A stretch of DNA of 61,314 nucleotides, taken from assembly GCF_000425845.1 (NCBI RefSeq), contig NZ_AUEF01000016.1, positions 1-61,314 on the forward strand, given 5' to 3'. Below, piece by piece: positions 23,958 through 32,503 of this stretch. The translations under genes and the position numbers were made by a program. The notes under the pieces were generated by a model. It saw only the letters and a list, made by a program, of their open reading frames with translations. It ran no database searches and had not been told where the DNA came from. The stretch comes from Jeotgalicoccus psychrophilus DSM 19085 (GTDB lineage: Bacteria > Bacillota > Bacilli > Staphylococcales > Salinicoccaceae). How positions within the stretch are numbered: position 1 is the first letter of the stretch; the number at the start of each line of letters is the position of its first letter.

Positions 23958-24834
23958 AGAAATTACCCACTCTCATTGATTCGAGCATCTTTTCAGCGTC
24001 CATCTTTATTCTGCTTTTTCTTAAAGCAGATACGGCCTGTCGTTTGGCTAGACAATCATATTTATTTCTGCGGACTTCATCCAGGATTTCTCTGTAAATA
24101 AGTACTGCCAGCAATAATCCAAGCTGTGCTTGTGGTTTATAGTGCACAATTTCATTTAAAAAGGCATCGTATTTTTTCTCTGCTTCGTGTGCGAGTTTTT
24201 CCCACAAGTTAATAAATGACGGTGTGATATTAGAATCAGCTAAATCAGCTTTTGTTATTTGATAATCAGCCATCCAGTCTTTCGGAAGATAAACTCTGTC
24301 GAGTTTTGCAATATCTTCGCCGATATCACGTAAAACATTTGTATACTGCATAGCAACACCCAAGTCTAGCGCGCTACTCACTCTCATATCAATTTTACCA
24401 TCACAAATAATGGGTAATAGTAAAACACCGACTGAACCGGCAACATAACCGCTGTAATTTTCTAAATCTTTGAGTGTCTCCGGCTGTTTAAAATCAATAT
24501 CCATTTTCTGGCCATCCAGCTGCTTAAACATCATATCAAAACTGATATCATACTTATTCTTCACATCTGCGAGGGCACGCCATACAGGATGATCCGGAAT
24601 ATTGTTATTTTGAAAGCTGTTTAAATTCTTATACAGCTGATCGAGATGCTGTACTTTTTCAGCATGTGTTTCAGCATTATCGACTGCATCATCTGCCATA
24701 CGGCAAAATGCATAAATAGCGTAAACTGCATTACGGTCCTGTGTATTTAAATTAGAGAAAGCATAATGAAAACTTTTTGACTGCTTTTTTATTATACTTT
24801 CGCAAAATTTATAATCTGACTTTAATTGGTTCAC
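23950..24834 (-). CDS. crtM: 4,4'-diapophytoene (dehydrosqualene) synthase CrtM
   Basis: The 294-residue trans-prenyltransferase joins two farnesyl diphosphates head to head. The two Asp-rich Mg sites are visible: FCRMADDAVD (first) and NVLRDIGEDIAKLDRVYLP (second). SKSFHYAF at the N-terminus is family typical. I choose a GTG start at 24834, with AAAGGGGTG just upstream and 5 bp after the crtN stop; an ATG at 24861 inside crtN would add nine residues with no ribosome site. It forms the committed step of the C30 pigment. Confidence 0.93.
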   Translation of the reverse strand: MNQLKSDYKFCESIIKKQSKSFHYAFSNLNTQDRNAVYAIYAFCRMADDAVDNAETHAEKVQHLDQLYKNLNSFQNNNIPDHPVWRALADVKNKYDISFDMMFKQLDGQKMDIDFKQPETLKDLENYSGYVAGSVGVLLLPIICDGKIDMRVSSALDLGVAMQYTNVLRDIGEDIAKLDRVYLPKDWMADYQITKADLADSNITPSFINLWEKLAHEAEKKYDAFLNEIVHYKPQAQLGLLLAVLIYREILDEVRRNKYDCLAKRQAVSALRKSRIKMDAEKMLESMRVGNFYG

Positions 24835-24838
24835 TGCG

Positions 24839-26344
24839 TCACCCCTTTGACTGCTCATCACTAATTAAATCATTCACTGCTATTTTGGCCGATAGTAATA
24901 CAATTGGTACACCAGCACCTGGATGCGTGCTGCTTCCTGTGAAATACAGATTGTCACAATTAGGTGAAGTACTTTGCGGACGTAAATGATTGCTTTGAGT
25001 TAACGTTGGTCTTAGACCGAAAGTAGCACCATTGTATGCATTAAATATATTGTCGAAATCATTTGGTGACATCTGTTTTTCAGTAATAATTTCTGATTCG
25101 AAGTTTTTCATACCAGGTAATTTTGAAATTTTATCAATTGCTTTTTGACGGTAGGATTGTGACGTTTCATCTGTCCACTCTGATTTTAGAGTTGATAAAT
25201 CAGAGACCGGTATCAAGACGTAAACGCCGTCTTTTCCTTCAGGTGCAAGAGTCGGGTCAATTTTTGACGGGATATACATGTATATTGATGGATCTTCGAT
25301 AGTATCACCGGTAAATATTTGATTGATGTTCGTATCCAAATCATTGGAGAATATAAAATTATGAATATCAATGACTTCGTCATACTTCTTGTCCATCCCG
25401 AAATACATTACAAAACAGGAGCATGAATAATCCATGTCATCTATGTATTTATCTGTATATTTACCTTTATATTTATCTTCTTTAATCAGGTTTTTCATAG
25501 CGTATGGGAAATCTGCATTACACATAACTAAATCCGAATAATGTAATTGCTGGTTCACTTCGACGCCTTTGGCAGCACCGTCTTCAATTATGATACGTTC
25601 AACTTCACTGTCCAGCATCAGTGTTCCGCCCATTTCTTCAAACAGCTTTGCCATTCCTTTTGCCATACTGTACATGCCGCCCCTTATAAACCATATGCCG
25701 TATATGTATTCAATCATCGGAATAATTGTATACAATGAGGGTCCTTTAAATGGTGAAATACCTATATAGAGTGTCTGAAATGCAATCATCTGTCTCATGC
25801 GATCATCTTTAATATACTTTCTCAATAAATTATCGGCAGAATTTAAAGTTTTTAATTTCAGACCCTGACTGAGGATAAATGGATTGTAAAATTCTTTTTT
25901 TGTACGGAATGAACGCTGCAGAAAATGGTCTTTGGCAATATTGAATCTGGAGTATAAATCACTCAGATATTTTAAAAAACCTTCGCCATCAGTATCATTG
26001 AACGATTCGAGCATTTTCATTGTTTCCACTAAATCGTTTGTTGCACGATAACGTGTACTGCCTTCATCAAAATAACTGCTGTACATTGGATCAATACGTT
26101 CTAATGGAATATAGTCATCAGCATTTCTTCCAGCAAGCTCAAAAACTTCTTTGTATAAATCCGGCATCATAACAATCGTCGGTCCAAGATCAAATTTATA
26201 TCCATCAAATTCAAGCTGGCTCATTTTACCGCCGACTTTATGATGACGTTCGACTATAGTCACGTCGTAACCTTCGCTAAGTAAACGGATTCCGCTGGCA
26301 AGACCTGCGACGCCTGCGCCTATTACTGTTACTGATTTATTCAT
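24839..26344 (-). CDS. crtN: 4,4'-diapophytoene desaturase CrtN
   Basis: The 501-residue FAD enzyme starts VIGAGVAGLASGIRLLSEGYD and has the CrtN-type text GPTIVMMPDLYKEVFELAG, LKTLNSADNLLRKYI, IGISPFKGPSLYTIIPMIE and the C-terminal GSSTHPGAGVPIVLLSAKIA. CrtN introduces the double bonds that turn colourless diapophytoene into yellow diaponeurosporene. Its ATG lies in the last bases of fni (8-base overlap) and its stop is next to the crtM start, so translation is coupled along the operon. Confidence 0.94.
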   Translation of the reverse strand: MNKSVTVIGAGVAGLASGIRLLSEGYDVTIVERHHKVGGKMSQLEFDGYKFDLGPTIVMMPDLYKEVFELAGRNADDYIPLERIDPMYSSYFDEGSTRYRATNDLVETMKMLESFNDTDGEGFLKYLSDLYSRFNIAKDHFLQRSFRTKKEFYNPFILSQGLKLKTLNSADNLLRKYIKDDRMRQMIAFQTLYIGISPFKGPSLYTIIPMIEYIYGIWFIRGGMYSMAKGMAKLFEEMGGTLMLDSEVERIIIEDGAAKGVEVNQQLHYSDLVMCNADFPYAMKNLIKEDKYKGKYTDKYIDDMDYSCSCFVMYFGMDKKYDEVIDIHNFIFSNDLDTNINQIFTGDTIEDPSIYMYIPSKIDPTLAPEGKDGVYVLIPVSDLSTLKSEWTDETSQSYRQKAIDKISKLPGMKNFESEIITEKQMSPNDFDNIFNAYNGATFGLRPTLTQSNHLRPQSTSPNCDNLYFTGSSTHPGAGVPIVLLSAKIAVNDLISDEQSKG

Positions 26345-27386
26345 ATATTTGCCCCATTCTTTGTATTTTCCAATTTTCCAACTCTGAGGAAAGAACCTTT
26401 GGAGAGTGCTTCAAGTCATTTAAATCACGGGAATTTGTTAATAATGCAATTTTTTTCATTTGATATATAAAGTCATTTAAGAATTTTATTGCTTCATCAG
26501 TACCATCATTCATCACTTTATCCAAAATTAATTTTGATATTCCTACTGCATTTGCACCCAGGCTTAAGCATTTAATTGCATCGAGCGGTGTAACCACACC
26601 ACCACTTGCTAGAATATGTACTTCATTTTGAAATGGTTCTGACTCCAGTAATGAAACAACCGTAGATTGTCCCCATGAATACATGTAATCCATTTCCTGA
26701 TTTATACGACGTTGATTTTCAATTTGAGCAAAGTTTGTACCGCCTCGACCGCTGATATCGATATAACTTACGCCGAGTTCTTTCAGCGTACTTATTGTTT
26801 CCCTGCTCATCCCGAAACCAACTTCCTTAACGATGACAGGCACATCTGTTTCATTAACGATGATTTCGATATTCTGTCGCCAATTTTTAAATTCCCGGTC
26901 ACCTTCAGGCATTATTAATTCCTGAGCTGCATTCACATGAATTTGCAGCGCATCTGCATCAATTAACTGTACTGCTTTTTTAGCACGGGATGCAGAAACA
27001 TCAGCACCAACATTAGCAATTAAAAATCCTTCAGGATTAATCTCCCGGGCAATTGTAAAGCTTGAGTTTAACGAAGTGTCTTTTAAGGCAGCATGCATGG
27101 AACCAAGAGACATCGCTAAGCCAGTCTCTCTAGCGACCACTGCTAGTTTCTCATTGATTTCTTTCGTCCAATCACTGCCGCCGGTCATAGCGTTAATATA
27201 GATCGGCACATCCCATTTAACAGCTCCAAAAGCTGATGATAAATCAATGTCTTCAAGATTAAATTCAGGCAGGGAACGATGAATCAAATGAACGCGGTTA
27301 AAATCAGTATCAATTTGTTTCGGCTGATTCAGTACATGTCTGACATGTTCATCTTTTCGTATGCTTCTTGCATTTGGCTGTGTCAT
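26337..27386 (-). CDS. fni: Type 2 isopentenyl-diphosphate delta-isomerase
   Basis: The 349-residue FMN- and NAD(P)H-dependent enzyme interconverts IPP and DMAPP. Marks are RKDEHVRHVLNQ at the N-terminus, INAMTGGSDWTKEINEKLA, SLGSMHAAL, QIHVNAAQELIMPEGDR and ISGRGGTNFAQIENQRR. In S. aureus fni is not part of the crt operon; here it leads the pigment genes and so couples precursor supply to pigment synthesis. TetR gene upstream is on the same strand with a 67-bp gap; no terminator is seen between. Confidence 0.94.
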   Translation of the reverse strand: MTQPNARSIRKDEHVRHVLNQPKQIDTDFNRVHLIHRSLPEFNLEDIDLSSAFGAVKWDVPIYINAMTGGSDWTKEINEKLAVVARETGLAMSLGSMHAALKDTSLNSSFTIAREINPEGFLIANVGADVSASRAKKAVQLIDADALQIHVNAAQELIMPEGDREFKNWRQNIEIIVNETDVPVIVKEVGFGMSRETISTLKELGVSYIDISGRGGTNFAQIENQRRINQEMDYMYSWGQSTVVSLLESEPFQNEVHILASGGVVTPLDAIKCLSLGANAVGISKLILDKVMNDGTDEAIKFLNDFIYQMKKIALLTNSRDLNDLKHSPKVLSSELENWKIQRMGQIYE

Positions 27387-27453
27387 AAAGAGGCTCTCCC
27401 TTAAAATTAGAGTTTAGTGAACAGACTCCGGATGTCCAGAAATTGACCGGTCC

Positions 27454-28068
27454 CTATTTGTAATATACTTTTTTTAACGTTTCAAAATAAATCTGTGAGT
27501 CTTCAAAGCATTGTTCGAGATTATCAAAGTTAAAACTGTTGCTGATTGCCTGCTGTTCAATGTCGCGTTCATATCCTTGGATGGTCCAGCTGATTAACTG
27601 CATTGCATGATCTACATTGATATCGTCTCGGAATAAACTGAAGTTGAGATTTTCTGCCAATGTGACTTTAAATTCAGAGTCCAGCTGTTTAAGCTCTTTT
27701 AATATTTTTTCCGGGAACAGCCCTTTGAAATACTGGTGAATAAAAAAATTAAGTACTTCAGGATGCCGGATTTGGAACTGCTGCTTAAAACTGTTGACGC
27801 GTATTAAGCGTTCAATAAAACCTTCGTAAGTCTGGGTATAGTTTTTAACATAATCTATGAATATATCGAAAGTGTAAGACTGGCATGAACTGTATAGATC
27901 GGATTTGTTACCGAAATAATAGTAAAGAGATCCTTTAGAGATTTCTGCTTTTTCCACGATGCGGTTAGTCGAAGCATCCTTAAAACCGTAGTTAAAAAAC
28001 TCTTCAATTGCTGATAATAAAATAACCTTCTGTTTAGCCGGCTTTAATTTTTTAAATGCTGGTTTCAT
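27454..28068 (-). CDS. TetR-family regulator of the carotenoid operon (proposed)
   Basis: The 204-residue protein has a TetR helix-turn-helix in residues about 10-55 (AIEEFFNYGFKDASTNRIVEKAEISKG..LYYYFGNKSDLY region) and a long helical ligand domain. GGAGG precedes the ATG. Just upstream, on the -35 region of its own promoter, lies TTGACC-5-GGTCAA. That suggests autoregulation and, because fni-crtN-crtM-crtP follow on the same strand, control of pigment genes. In S. aureus the crt operon answers to SigB, so a local TetR is a different wiring. The ligand is unknown. Confidence 0.88.
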   Translation of the reverse strand: MKPAFKKLKPAKQKVILLSAIEEFFNYGFKDASTNRIVEKAEISKGSLYYYFGNKSDLYSSCQSYTFDIFIDYVKNYTQTYEGFIERLIRVNSFKQQFQIRHPEVLNFFIHQYFKGLFPEKILKELKQLDSEFKVTLAENLNFSLFRDDINVDHAMQLISWTIQGYERDIEQQAISNSFNFDNLEQCFEDSQIYFETLKKVYYK

Positions 28069-28104
28069 ATTCCATTCCTCCGTGTGTAAATATTATTATA
28101 TATA

Positions 28105-28121
28105 TTGACCGACATGGTCAA
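28105..28121. promoter_or_regulatory. Probable TetR operator overlapping the crt promoter
   Basis: TTGACC-GACAT-GGTCAA has 6-bp perfect arms. On the minus strand the right arm itself is a TTGACC -35 hexamer, with TATAAT 15 bases further (rev. complement near 28095-28100). Binding would block the tetR-fni-crt promoter. Confidence 0.65.
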
Positions 28122-28137
28122 ATAATAAGACTTAAAA

Positions 28138-28170
28138 AACAGCATTTCCGAAAAATTAGGAAATGCTGTT
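28138..28170 (-). terminator. Terminator of crtO-crtQ
   Basis: AACAGCATTTCC and GGAAATGCTGTT make a 12-bp stem; on the minus strand TTTTTAAG follows. It separates crtO-crtQ from tetR-fni-crtNMP. Confidence 0.92.
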
Positions 28171-28185
28171 TCTGATATTATAGTA

Positions 28186-29307
28186 TTAATCATCCTTTTT
28201 AACTGAAATACGCTGACCTTTCCAGACGACCTGTTTTTTAATATTGATGTTGTACCAGGACAAGCTGTAAATCATAAAGAAGAACAGGATATATACAGGG
28301 TATAAAAAAATATCGAGCCACCCAAGCCTGATTACTTTATCAGCAAGCATATAGAAAGAAATACCGTAAATTACGTATGCTGTGAGTGCGGGTATGACAG
28401 GGATAATGGGAATCAGTAATGAAATCAGTAAAGCTGACAAGGCAGTCATACCGCCTCCGAGAAATAAAATAATCATCGTCATATGTACAGGATGAGTATT
28501 AGTTGAGCCGCGGGCGATATGTTTTGACCACCCGCCTGTGAGTTCCTTCAGCCCATTAGGGTACATTCTCATACCGACATTATCACCGCCGAGATACAGT
28601 TTCACAGGTAATGAATACTTCTGATAAGCTTTGAAAATACCTTCACCTTCGATGATTTTCTCCTTTGAAGCTCTATGGCCATCAGTCATTTTATAATCAA
28701 ACTGATTGGTCATCATCACAGGGCCGAATACTGTAGACAGTGTATTTAATGATTTAAATGCGGAGAATACGTTTATTCCCATAACGGTAATCAGGTTAAA
28801 AATTGCTGACAATTTTTCATATAATTTCTTTGTTTTATGTCTAGGCTGGACGGACAGCACTCCGGAATTATGCTGTTCAGCATACAGAGTAATCATTTGT
28901 TCAAGTGCGTGACTATTTGTAAATTCGATATCTGCATCCATAAATATAATTAAATCATGAGATGCATAATCCACGCCCGTGTAGCAGACGAAGCTCTTCC
29001 CGTTCCACGGATTTTCTGCCAATTTAACTTCAATTACATCAAAACTTTTTAGTATTTCAGAAGTGTTATCATCTGAACCATCATTGACCACGATAACTTC
29101 AGCTTTAGCAGTTTGCTTAAAAATACTGTTGATAAGATGAGGAAGATTGCGGGCTTCATTTTTGGCTGGAATAATAATACTCACGGACGTATTCTGTGAA
29201 GAAATTGAAAAAGCTGGTGATTTTTTTAAAAATTTAGGACTGAAAAAGACCAGTCTGCCGCATATAATTGTTATGAGTATAAAAATAAATATTGCTGTTT
29301 GAATCAT
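28186..29307 (-). CDS. crtQ: 4,4'-diaponeurosporenoate glycosyltransferase CrtQ
   Basis: The 373-residue family 2 glycosyltransferase has the length of S. aureus CrtQ. An N-terminal membrane helix is followed by the GT-A motifs SIIIPAKNEARNLPHLI, VVNDGSDDNT and the metal-binding MDADIEF. GGWSKHIARGSTNTHP is typical of the crtQ group, and three membrane helices close the protein. It glucosylates the C30 carotenoid acid at the membrane. It follows crtO after 10 bp and ends at a terminator. Confidence 0.93.
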   Translation of the reverse strand: MIQTAIFIFILITIICGRLVFFSPKFLKKSPAFSISSQNTSVSIIIPAKNEARNLPHLINSIFKQTAKAEVIVVNDGSDDNTSEILKSFDVIEVKLAENPWNGKSFVCYTGVDYASHDLIIFMDADIEFTNSHALEQMITLYAEQHNSGVLSVQPRHKTKKLYEKLSAIFNLITVMGINVFSAFKSLNTLSTVFGPVMMTNQFDYKMTDGHRASKEKIIEGEGIFKAYQKYSLPVKLYLGGDNVGMRMYPNGLKELTGGWSKHIARGSTNTHPVHMTMIILFLGGGMTALSALLISLLIPIIPVIPALTAYVIYGISFYMLADKVIRLGWLDIFLYPVYILFFFMIYSLSWYNINIKKQVVWKGQRISVKKDD

Positions 29308-29317
29308 TACATCACCC

Positions 29318-29818
29318 TCAGTTCAAGTCATCGTTTTTAAGCTGCCGTGCATACAATCTTTCAAATCTGGGCCGGTTGTATCTTTGAATAATGATAAAAG
29401 GGGTATTGCTCGCGAGTGCATAAATTCCGTGAATAATATAAGTCCATCTGGGATTGAATAAAAGAATAAACGGCAGAGAGAATATAATCATCCAGTGAGT
29501 GACTTCAGCACGGTTAATTTCTATAATAAAGGATTTTAATACAGCCGGACTTTTATCTTTCAGCTCAGACTTATTGTAGCTTCCGGTAAAAATCTGACCG
29601 CCTTCTGGAACTATATCCTTCCATTTTCGGACTTGGAACAGTTTGTTCCATAGGCTGCCGCTTTTTTCAAAAGTATATGATTTTAATCTGAATGGCCCGC
29701 TGAAGTACTTGCGGTCATCGACATGTAAAAATATATAAGAAACAAAGTAATGAATGAATCCCCATAAGACCGCGTTGAGAAAAAGGAGTTTAAAGATTTT
29801 TTTTGATTTGCAGAACAA
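29318..29818 (-). CDS. crtO: Glycosyl-4,4'-diaponeurosporenoate acyltransferase CrtO
   Basis: The 166-residue membrane protein matches CrtO of S. aureus in length and text: FEKSGSLWNKLFQVRKWKD, NRAEVTHWMIIF and FIIIQRYNRPRFERL. It has two or three membrane helices. CrtO adds a fatty acid to the glucose of the carotenoid, the last step to staphyloxanthin-like pigments. The start is TTG at 29818, fixed by GGAAGGAGG 8 bases upstream. No promoter is clear between it and the terminator at 29842-29880, so a promoter may lie within that region or transcription may read through. Confidence 0.92.
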   Translation of the reverse strand: MFCKSKKIFKLLFLNAVLWGFIHYFVSYIFLHVDDRKYFSGPFRLKSYTFEKSGSLWNKLFQVRKWKDIVPEGGQIFTGSYNKSELKDKSPAVLKSFIIEINRAEVTHWMIIFSLPFILLFNPRWTYIIHGIYALASNTPFIIIQRYNRPRFERLYARQLKNDDLN

Positions 29819-29841
29819 TTAATCAGCCTCCTTCCGAGTAT

Positions 29842-29880
29842 GTAAAAAATTGCTATTATTAAAATCAATAATAGCAATTT
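29842..29880 (-). terminator. Terminator between the 58-residue gene and crtO
   Basis: AAATTGCTATTATT and AATAATAGCAATTT form a 14-bp perfect stem around GATTTT; on the minus strand TTTAC follows. Confidence 0.88.
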
Positions 29881-29915
29881 ATATGATGTGTTAATAGTAT
29901 TAGCAACTGAAGAAA

Positions 29916-30092
29916 TCAGCCTTTCTCTTTAAATAAAATATAATCTCTGTACTCTTCGACATCGATGCGATTTGCGATTTCACGCTTTACTCTGCTGATG
30001 TGATTTATTTTAGCTATATTGCTCATCGTGCTGTTCGCTTCGTATGCTTTCCACTCGTCCAATTCTAAAAATAGTTCACGTACGGTTTTCAT
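29916..30092 (-). CDS. 58-residue protein of unknown function under SAM-I riboswitch
   Basis: The protein starts MKTVRELFLELDEWKAYEAN and ends IDVEEYRDYILFKEKG. It is soluble, helical and charged, with one Trp and no Cys. The ATG at 30092 is fixed by AAAAGGTGG; longer in-frame starts run into the riboswitch terminator. Upstream are a full SAM-I aptamer and a terminator with no other gene between, and downstream a terminator ends the unit. So the only target of this SAM riboswitch is this small protein. A role in methionine, SAM or cysteine balance follows from regulation; its action is unknown. Confidence 0.85.
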   Translation of the reverse strand: MKTVRELFLELDEWKAYEANSTMSNIAKINHISRVKREIANRIDVEEYRDYILFKEKG

Positions 30093-30122
30093 GAAATTAC
30101 CACCTTTTTTTATTTTTTCAAA

Positions 30123-30154
30123 TAAAATAGCTCTTCTCTGAATTAAGAAGAGCT
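30123..30154 (-). terminator. Expression-platform terminator of the SAM-I riboswitch
   Basis: On the minus strand AGCTCTTCT pairs with AGAAGAGCT around 8 bases, followed by ATTTTATTT. Confidence 0.85.
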
Positions 30155-30165
30155 TTACCCGACTT

Positions 30166-30265
30166 CTTATCATCCAGTTTAAGTAAACTGTTGGACTTAG
30201 CACATCGCTTTACAGCTGTTGCCGGAGTTTCACAGGGCCAAATCCCTCCACTCACTCTTAATAAG
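30166..30265 (-). promoter_or_regulatory. SAM-I riboswitch (S-box)
   Basis: The minus strand holds the S-box elements in order: CTTATTAAGAG, GTGGAGGGA, TTGGCCCTGTGAAACTCCGG with CAAC, GTGCTAAGTCCAAC and the closing GATAAG that pairs with CTTAT to form P1. A terminator at 30123-30154 completes an OFF switch at high SAM. Confidence 0.95.
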
Positions 30266-30317
30266 AGAACTATTTTATTTAATGGTTATTATATGATAAA
30301 CATTGTATTATTTCATC

Positions 30318-31274
30318 TTATTTGTTTATCTGATAGTCTAATTGTTTATTTTTAAGAGCTTTAACTGCCTGATCTGCAGCTACTTCCGCCATTTTATTTC
30401 TCGCTTCATATGTGTCATTGCCAATATGAGGTGTCAGAATCACGTTATCCAATTGTGCCAGTTCTTTATTAATATGCGGTTCTTCTTCATGTACATCGAG
30501 TGCTGCTGCTTGAATCTGCTTATTTTTTAACGCGTCGACAAGTGCTGCTTCGTCAACAACACCGCCGCGTGCGGTATTAATAAAGTAGGCAGTATCTTTC
30601 ATCTGTTCAAATTCTTTTTTACCGAATAAATGATGTGATGTTTTATTGTAGTTTACTTGTGTAATTACATAGTCCGCTTCTTTTAATGCTTCTTCAAGAG
30701 TTACTTTTTCAGCATTGATATCAGTATCTTTCTCTTCATGATCAACATATAAAATCTTCATATTAAACGTTTGAGCAATTTTACCGATATACTGTCCTAT
30801 CTGGCCGAAGCCGACGATAGCTAATGTTTTATCGACAGCTTGATTACCACCGAGGTAACCCATTACCTGCCAGCCGTTAAATTCATTTTTAACAGCCATT
30901 TCGTGTCCTGGAAGTACACGGCGTGAGAGTGCCAGCATTAATGTTACTGCAAGTTCTGCCGTTGATGCCACAGATTCATGCACTGGAGTGTTCGTTACAG
31001 CAATATTATGCTTATTCGCTTCATCAACATCGATATTATTAAAACCTGAGCCGACGTTCGCAATGACCTTCAAATCAGTATTCGCCTGGATTACTTCAGC
31101 GGGTGTCTGTACGTTAACGCCGGTAATTAAACCATCTGCACCTTTAACTCTATCAATAATTACTTCTGTTTTTGGAGTAGTTAATTCATCGTGCATATCC
31201 AATTCGATATTTTGATCTTTAATGATTTTTACTGCAGTTTCGGGAAGTTTTACTGCGCTATAGATTTTTGGCAT
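30318..31274 (-). CDS. D-isomer specific 2-hydroxyacid dehydrogenase (GyaR-like)
   Basis: The 318-residue enzyme reduces 2-oxoacids such as glyoxylate or hydroxypyruvate with NAD(P)H. It has the cofactor motif GFGQIG (155-160), the substrate loop NVGSGFNNID, and the catalytic set Arg236 (TARGG), Glu265 (HEEEP) and His283 (TPHIG). A dead fragment of a paralogue lies at 7699-7866. Monocistronic on the minus strand, just after the SAM riboswitch unit but transcribed separately. Confidence 0.93.
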   Translation of the reverse strand: MPKIYSAVKLPETAVKIIKDQNIELDMHDELTTPKTEVIIDRVKGADGLITGVNVQTPAEVIQANTDLKVIANVGSGFNNIDVDEANKHNIAVTNTPVHESVASTAELAVTLMLALSRRVLPGHEMAVKNEFNGWQVMGYLGGNQAVDKTLAIVGFGQIGQYIGKIAQTFNMKILYVDHEEKDTDINAEKVTLEEALKEADYVITQVNYNKTSHHLFGKKEFEQMKDTAYFINTARGGVVDEAALVDALKNKQIQAAALDVHEEEPHINKELAQLDNVILTPHIGNDTYEARNKMAEVAADQAVKALKNKQLDYQINK

Positions 31275-31383
31275 AGTTGAACCTGCTTTCTTATATATGT
31301 ATTTCTAACTCATATAGCCTAAATAAAAAGATTTAAACTTTTATGGATAAGGAGAGTATAGAAGAAACAAAAAAACTCCGAAT

Positions 31384-31439
31384 TGCCTGGGAAATACCGG
31401 GCAAACAAAAAAAGAACGAGATAACTTATCCCGTTCTTT
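31384..31439 (-). terminator. Double hairpin terminator after the SceD-like gene
   Basis: AAAGAACG..GAT pairs with ATC.CGTTCTTT at 31411-31439 and is followed on the minus strand by TTTTTTTG; a second small stem, TTGCC.GG/CC.GGCAA, lies at 31383-31404. Confidence 0.82.
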
Positions 31440-31456
31440 GAAAATCAATTATTTTA

Positions 31457-32164
31457 TTACAGGTTGGTACCACATACAGGCCAAGGCTGTGAACCTCTTT
31501 CGTCATATAGCATTTGTGCTCTTTGAGTTTGTTCAGCTGCTGAAGCATCTGAAGCTACTCCAGAACCGCCTACTGACTGCCAAGTTTGAGCGTCAAACTG
31601 GTAAAGACCGTGGTACATACCGTTTGAGCTTACTACGCTAGCATTGCCGCCTGATTCACATGAAGCTAATGAACCCCAGTTTAGGCCACTGTTAGTGTTT
31701 GAAGTGCTAACACTTTTTGATTGTGGAGCTGGTGCTGAAGGTTGTTCAACTTCTTGTGTTTCTTGTACTGAAGGAGCTGCAGTTTGCGTGTTTTGTACAG
31801 GCTGTTGTACTTCTTCAGTGTAAGTGTAATTGTTTTGTTCAACGTTTTGAGTTTCTTCTTTCACTGCTGGAGCAGCTGCTTGTTCTTGAGTTGGTACTTC
31901 AGCTTGTGCGTTACCATTGCTTTGGTATGCCCAAGCATAATTAGTGCCGTCAGAGTTGAAGTCGTAGTTGAATTCTTTATGATCGAAGTTGTAGTCATAC
32001 TGACCTTCATGTAATGCTGATGCGTTTAACGCTTCAGGATTGTTTTGAGCTGTATAAGCAAGTTCTGCTTTATCTATTGATGAAGCTTCCGCGTCTTGTC
32101 CTGCTGTAATTCCTGTTACGCCTAAACCTAATGCTAATGTAGTAGCTAATATCGTTTTCTTCAT
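31457..32164 (-). CDS. sceD: Secreted transglycosylase-like protein, SceD/IsaA type
   Basis: The 235-residue protein has a signal peptide ([22 protein letters not shown], cleavage near AEAS). The SceD-like segment [20 protein letters not shown] follows, then a Gln/Glu/Pro-rich linker of about 80 residues. The C-terminal domain ([16 protein letters not shown]...[10 protein letters not shown]) has the lysozyme-like transglycosylase/Rpf fold with the catalytic Glu in CESGG. Such enzymes cut peptidoglycan outside the cell during growth and separation. GGAGGAATT before the ATG at 32164 fixes the start; an upstream ATG at 32206 is rejected. The two Cys may form a disulfide. Confidence 0.87.
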   Translation of the reverse strand: MKKTILATTLALGLGVTGITAGQDAEASSIDKAELAYTAQNNPEALNASALHEGQYDYNFDHKEFNYDFNSDGTNYAWAYQSNGNAQAEVPTQEQAAAPAVKEETQNVEQNNYTYTEEVQQPVQNTQTAAPSVQETQEVEQPSAPAPQSKSVSTSNTNSGLNWGSLASCESGGNASVVSSNGMYHGLYQFDAQTWQSVGGSGVASDASAAEQTQRAQMLYDERGSQPWPVCGTNL

Positions 32165-32206
32165 AATTTGTAATTCCTCCAAAAAAATATTATGCAATGA
32201 ATGCAT

Positions 32207-32456
32207 TTCTTGTTTTTTTAAATTTGATTAAGGGTAAACATAAACTTAATTTAAGTCTCGTTTTCCTAAGACAAGAGTAAATATAACATAGAACTTTTTT
32301 ACGTGTGTTACAGTCTAATAATAAGAACGTTACAATTAAAAGCAGAACTGTAACAATGACATCTGATTGTATTATTTCTAATTATTACGATGAAATAGAC
32401 ATATCTACGTAATATTAAGATGCTATTCGTAATATATAACAGATATTTGTCCATGG
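32207..32456. other. Promoter region of the SceD-like gene
   Basis: AT-rich gap without an open frame of note. It contains two TGTTACAGT/ACTGTAACA-like elements (about 32307 and 32346), which loosely recall WalR half-sites; spacing does not fit the full WalR box. Confidence 0.35.
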
Positions 32457-32494
32457 TAAAAGACCCGGCCAGCATTCAGCTGCCCGGGTCTTTC
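32457..32494 (-). terminator. Terminator of the lipoprotein gene
   Basis: AAAGACCCGG and CCGGGTCTTT pair with an inner CAGC/GCTG stem; T-rich on the minus side. Confidence 0.88.
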
Positions 32495-32503
32495 TATATA
32501 AAC

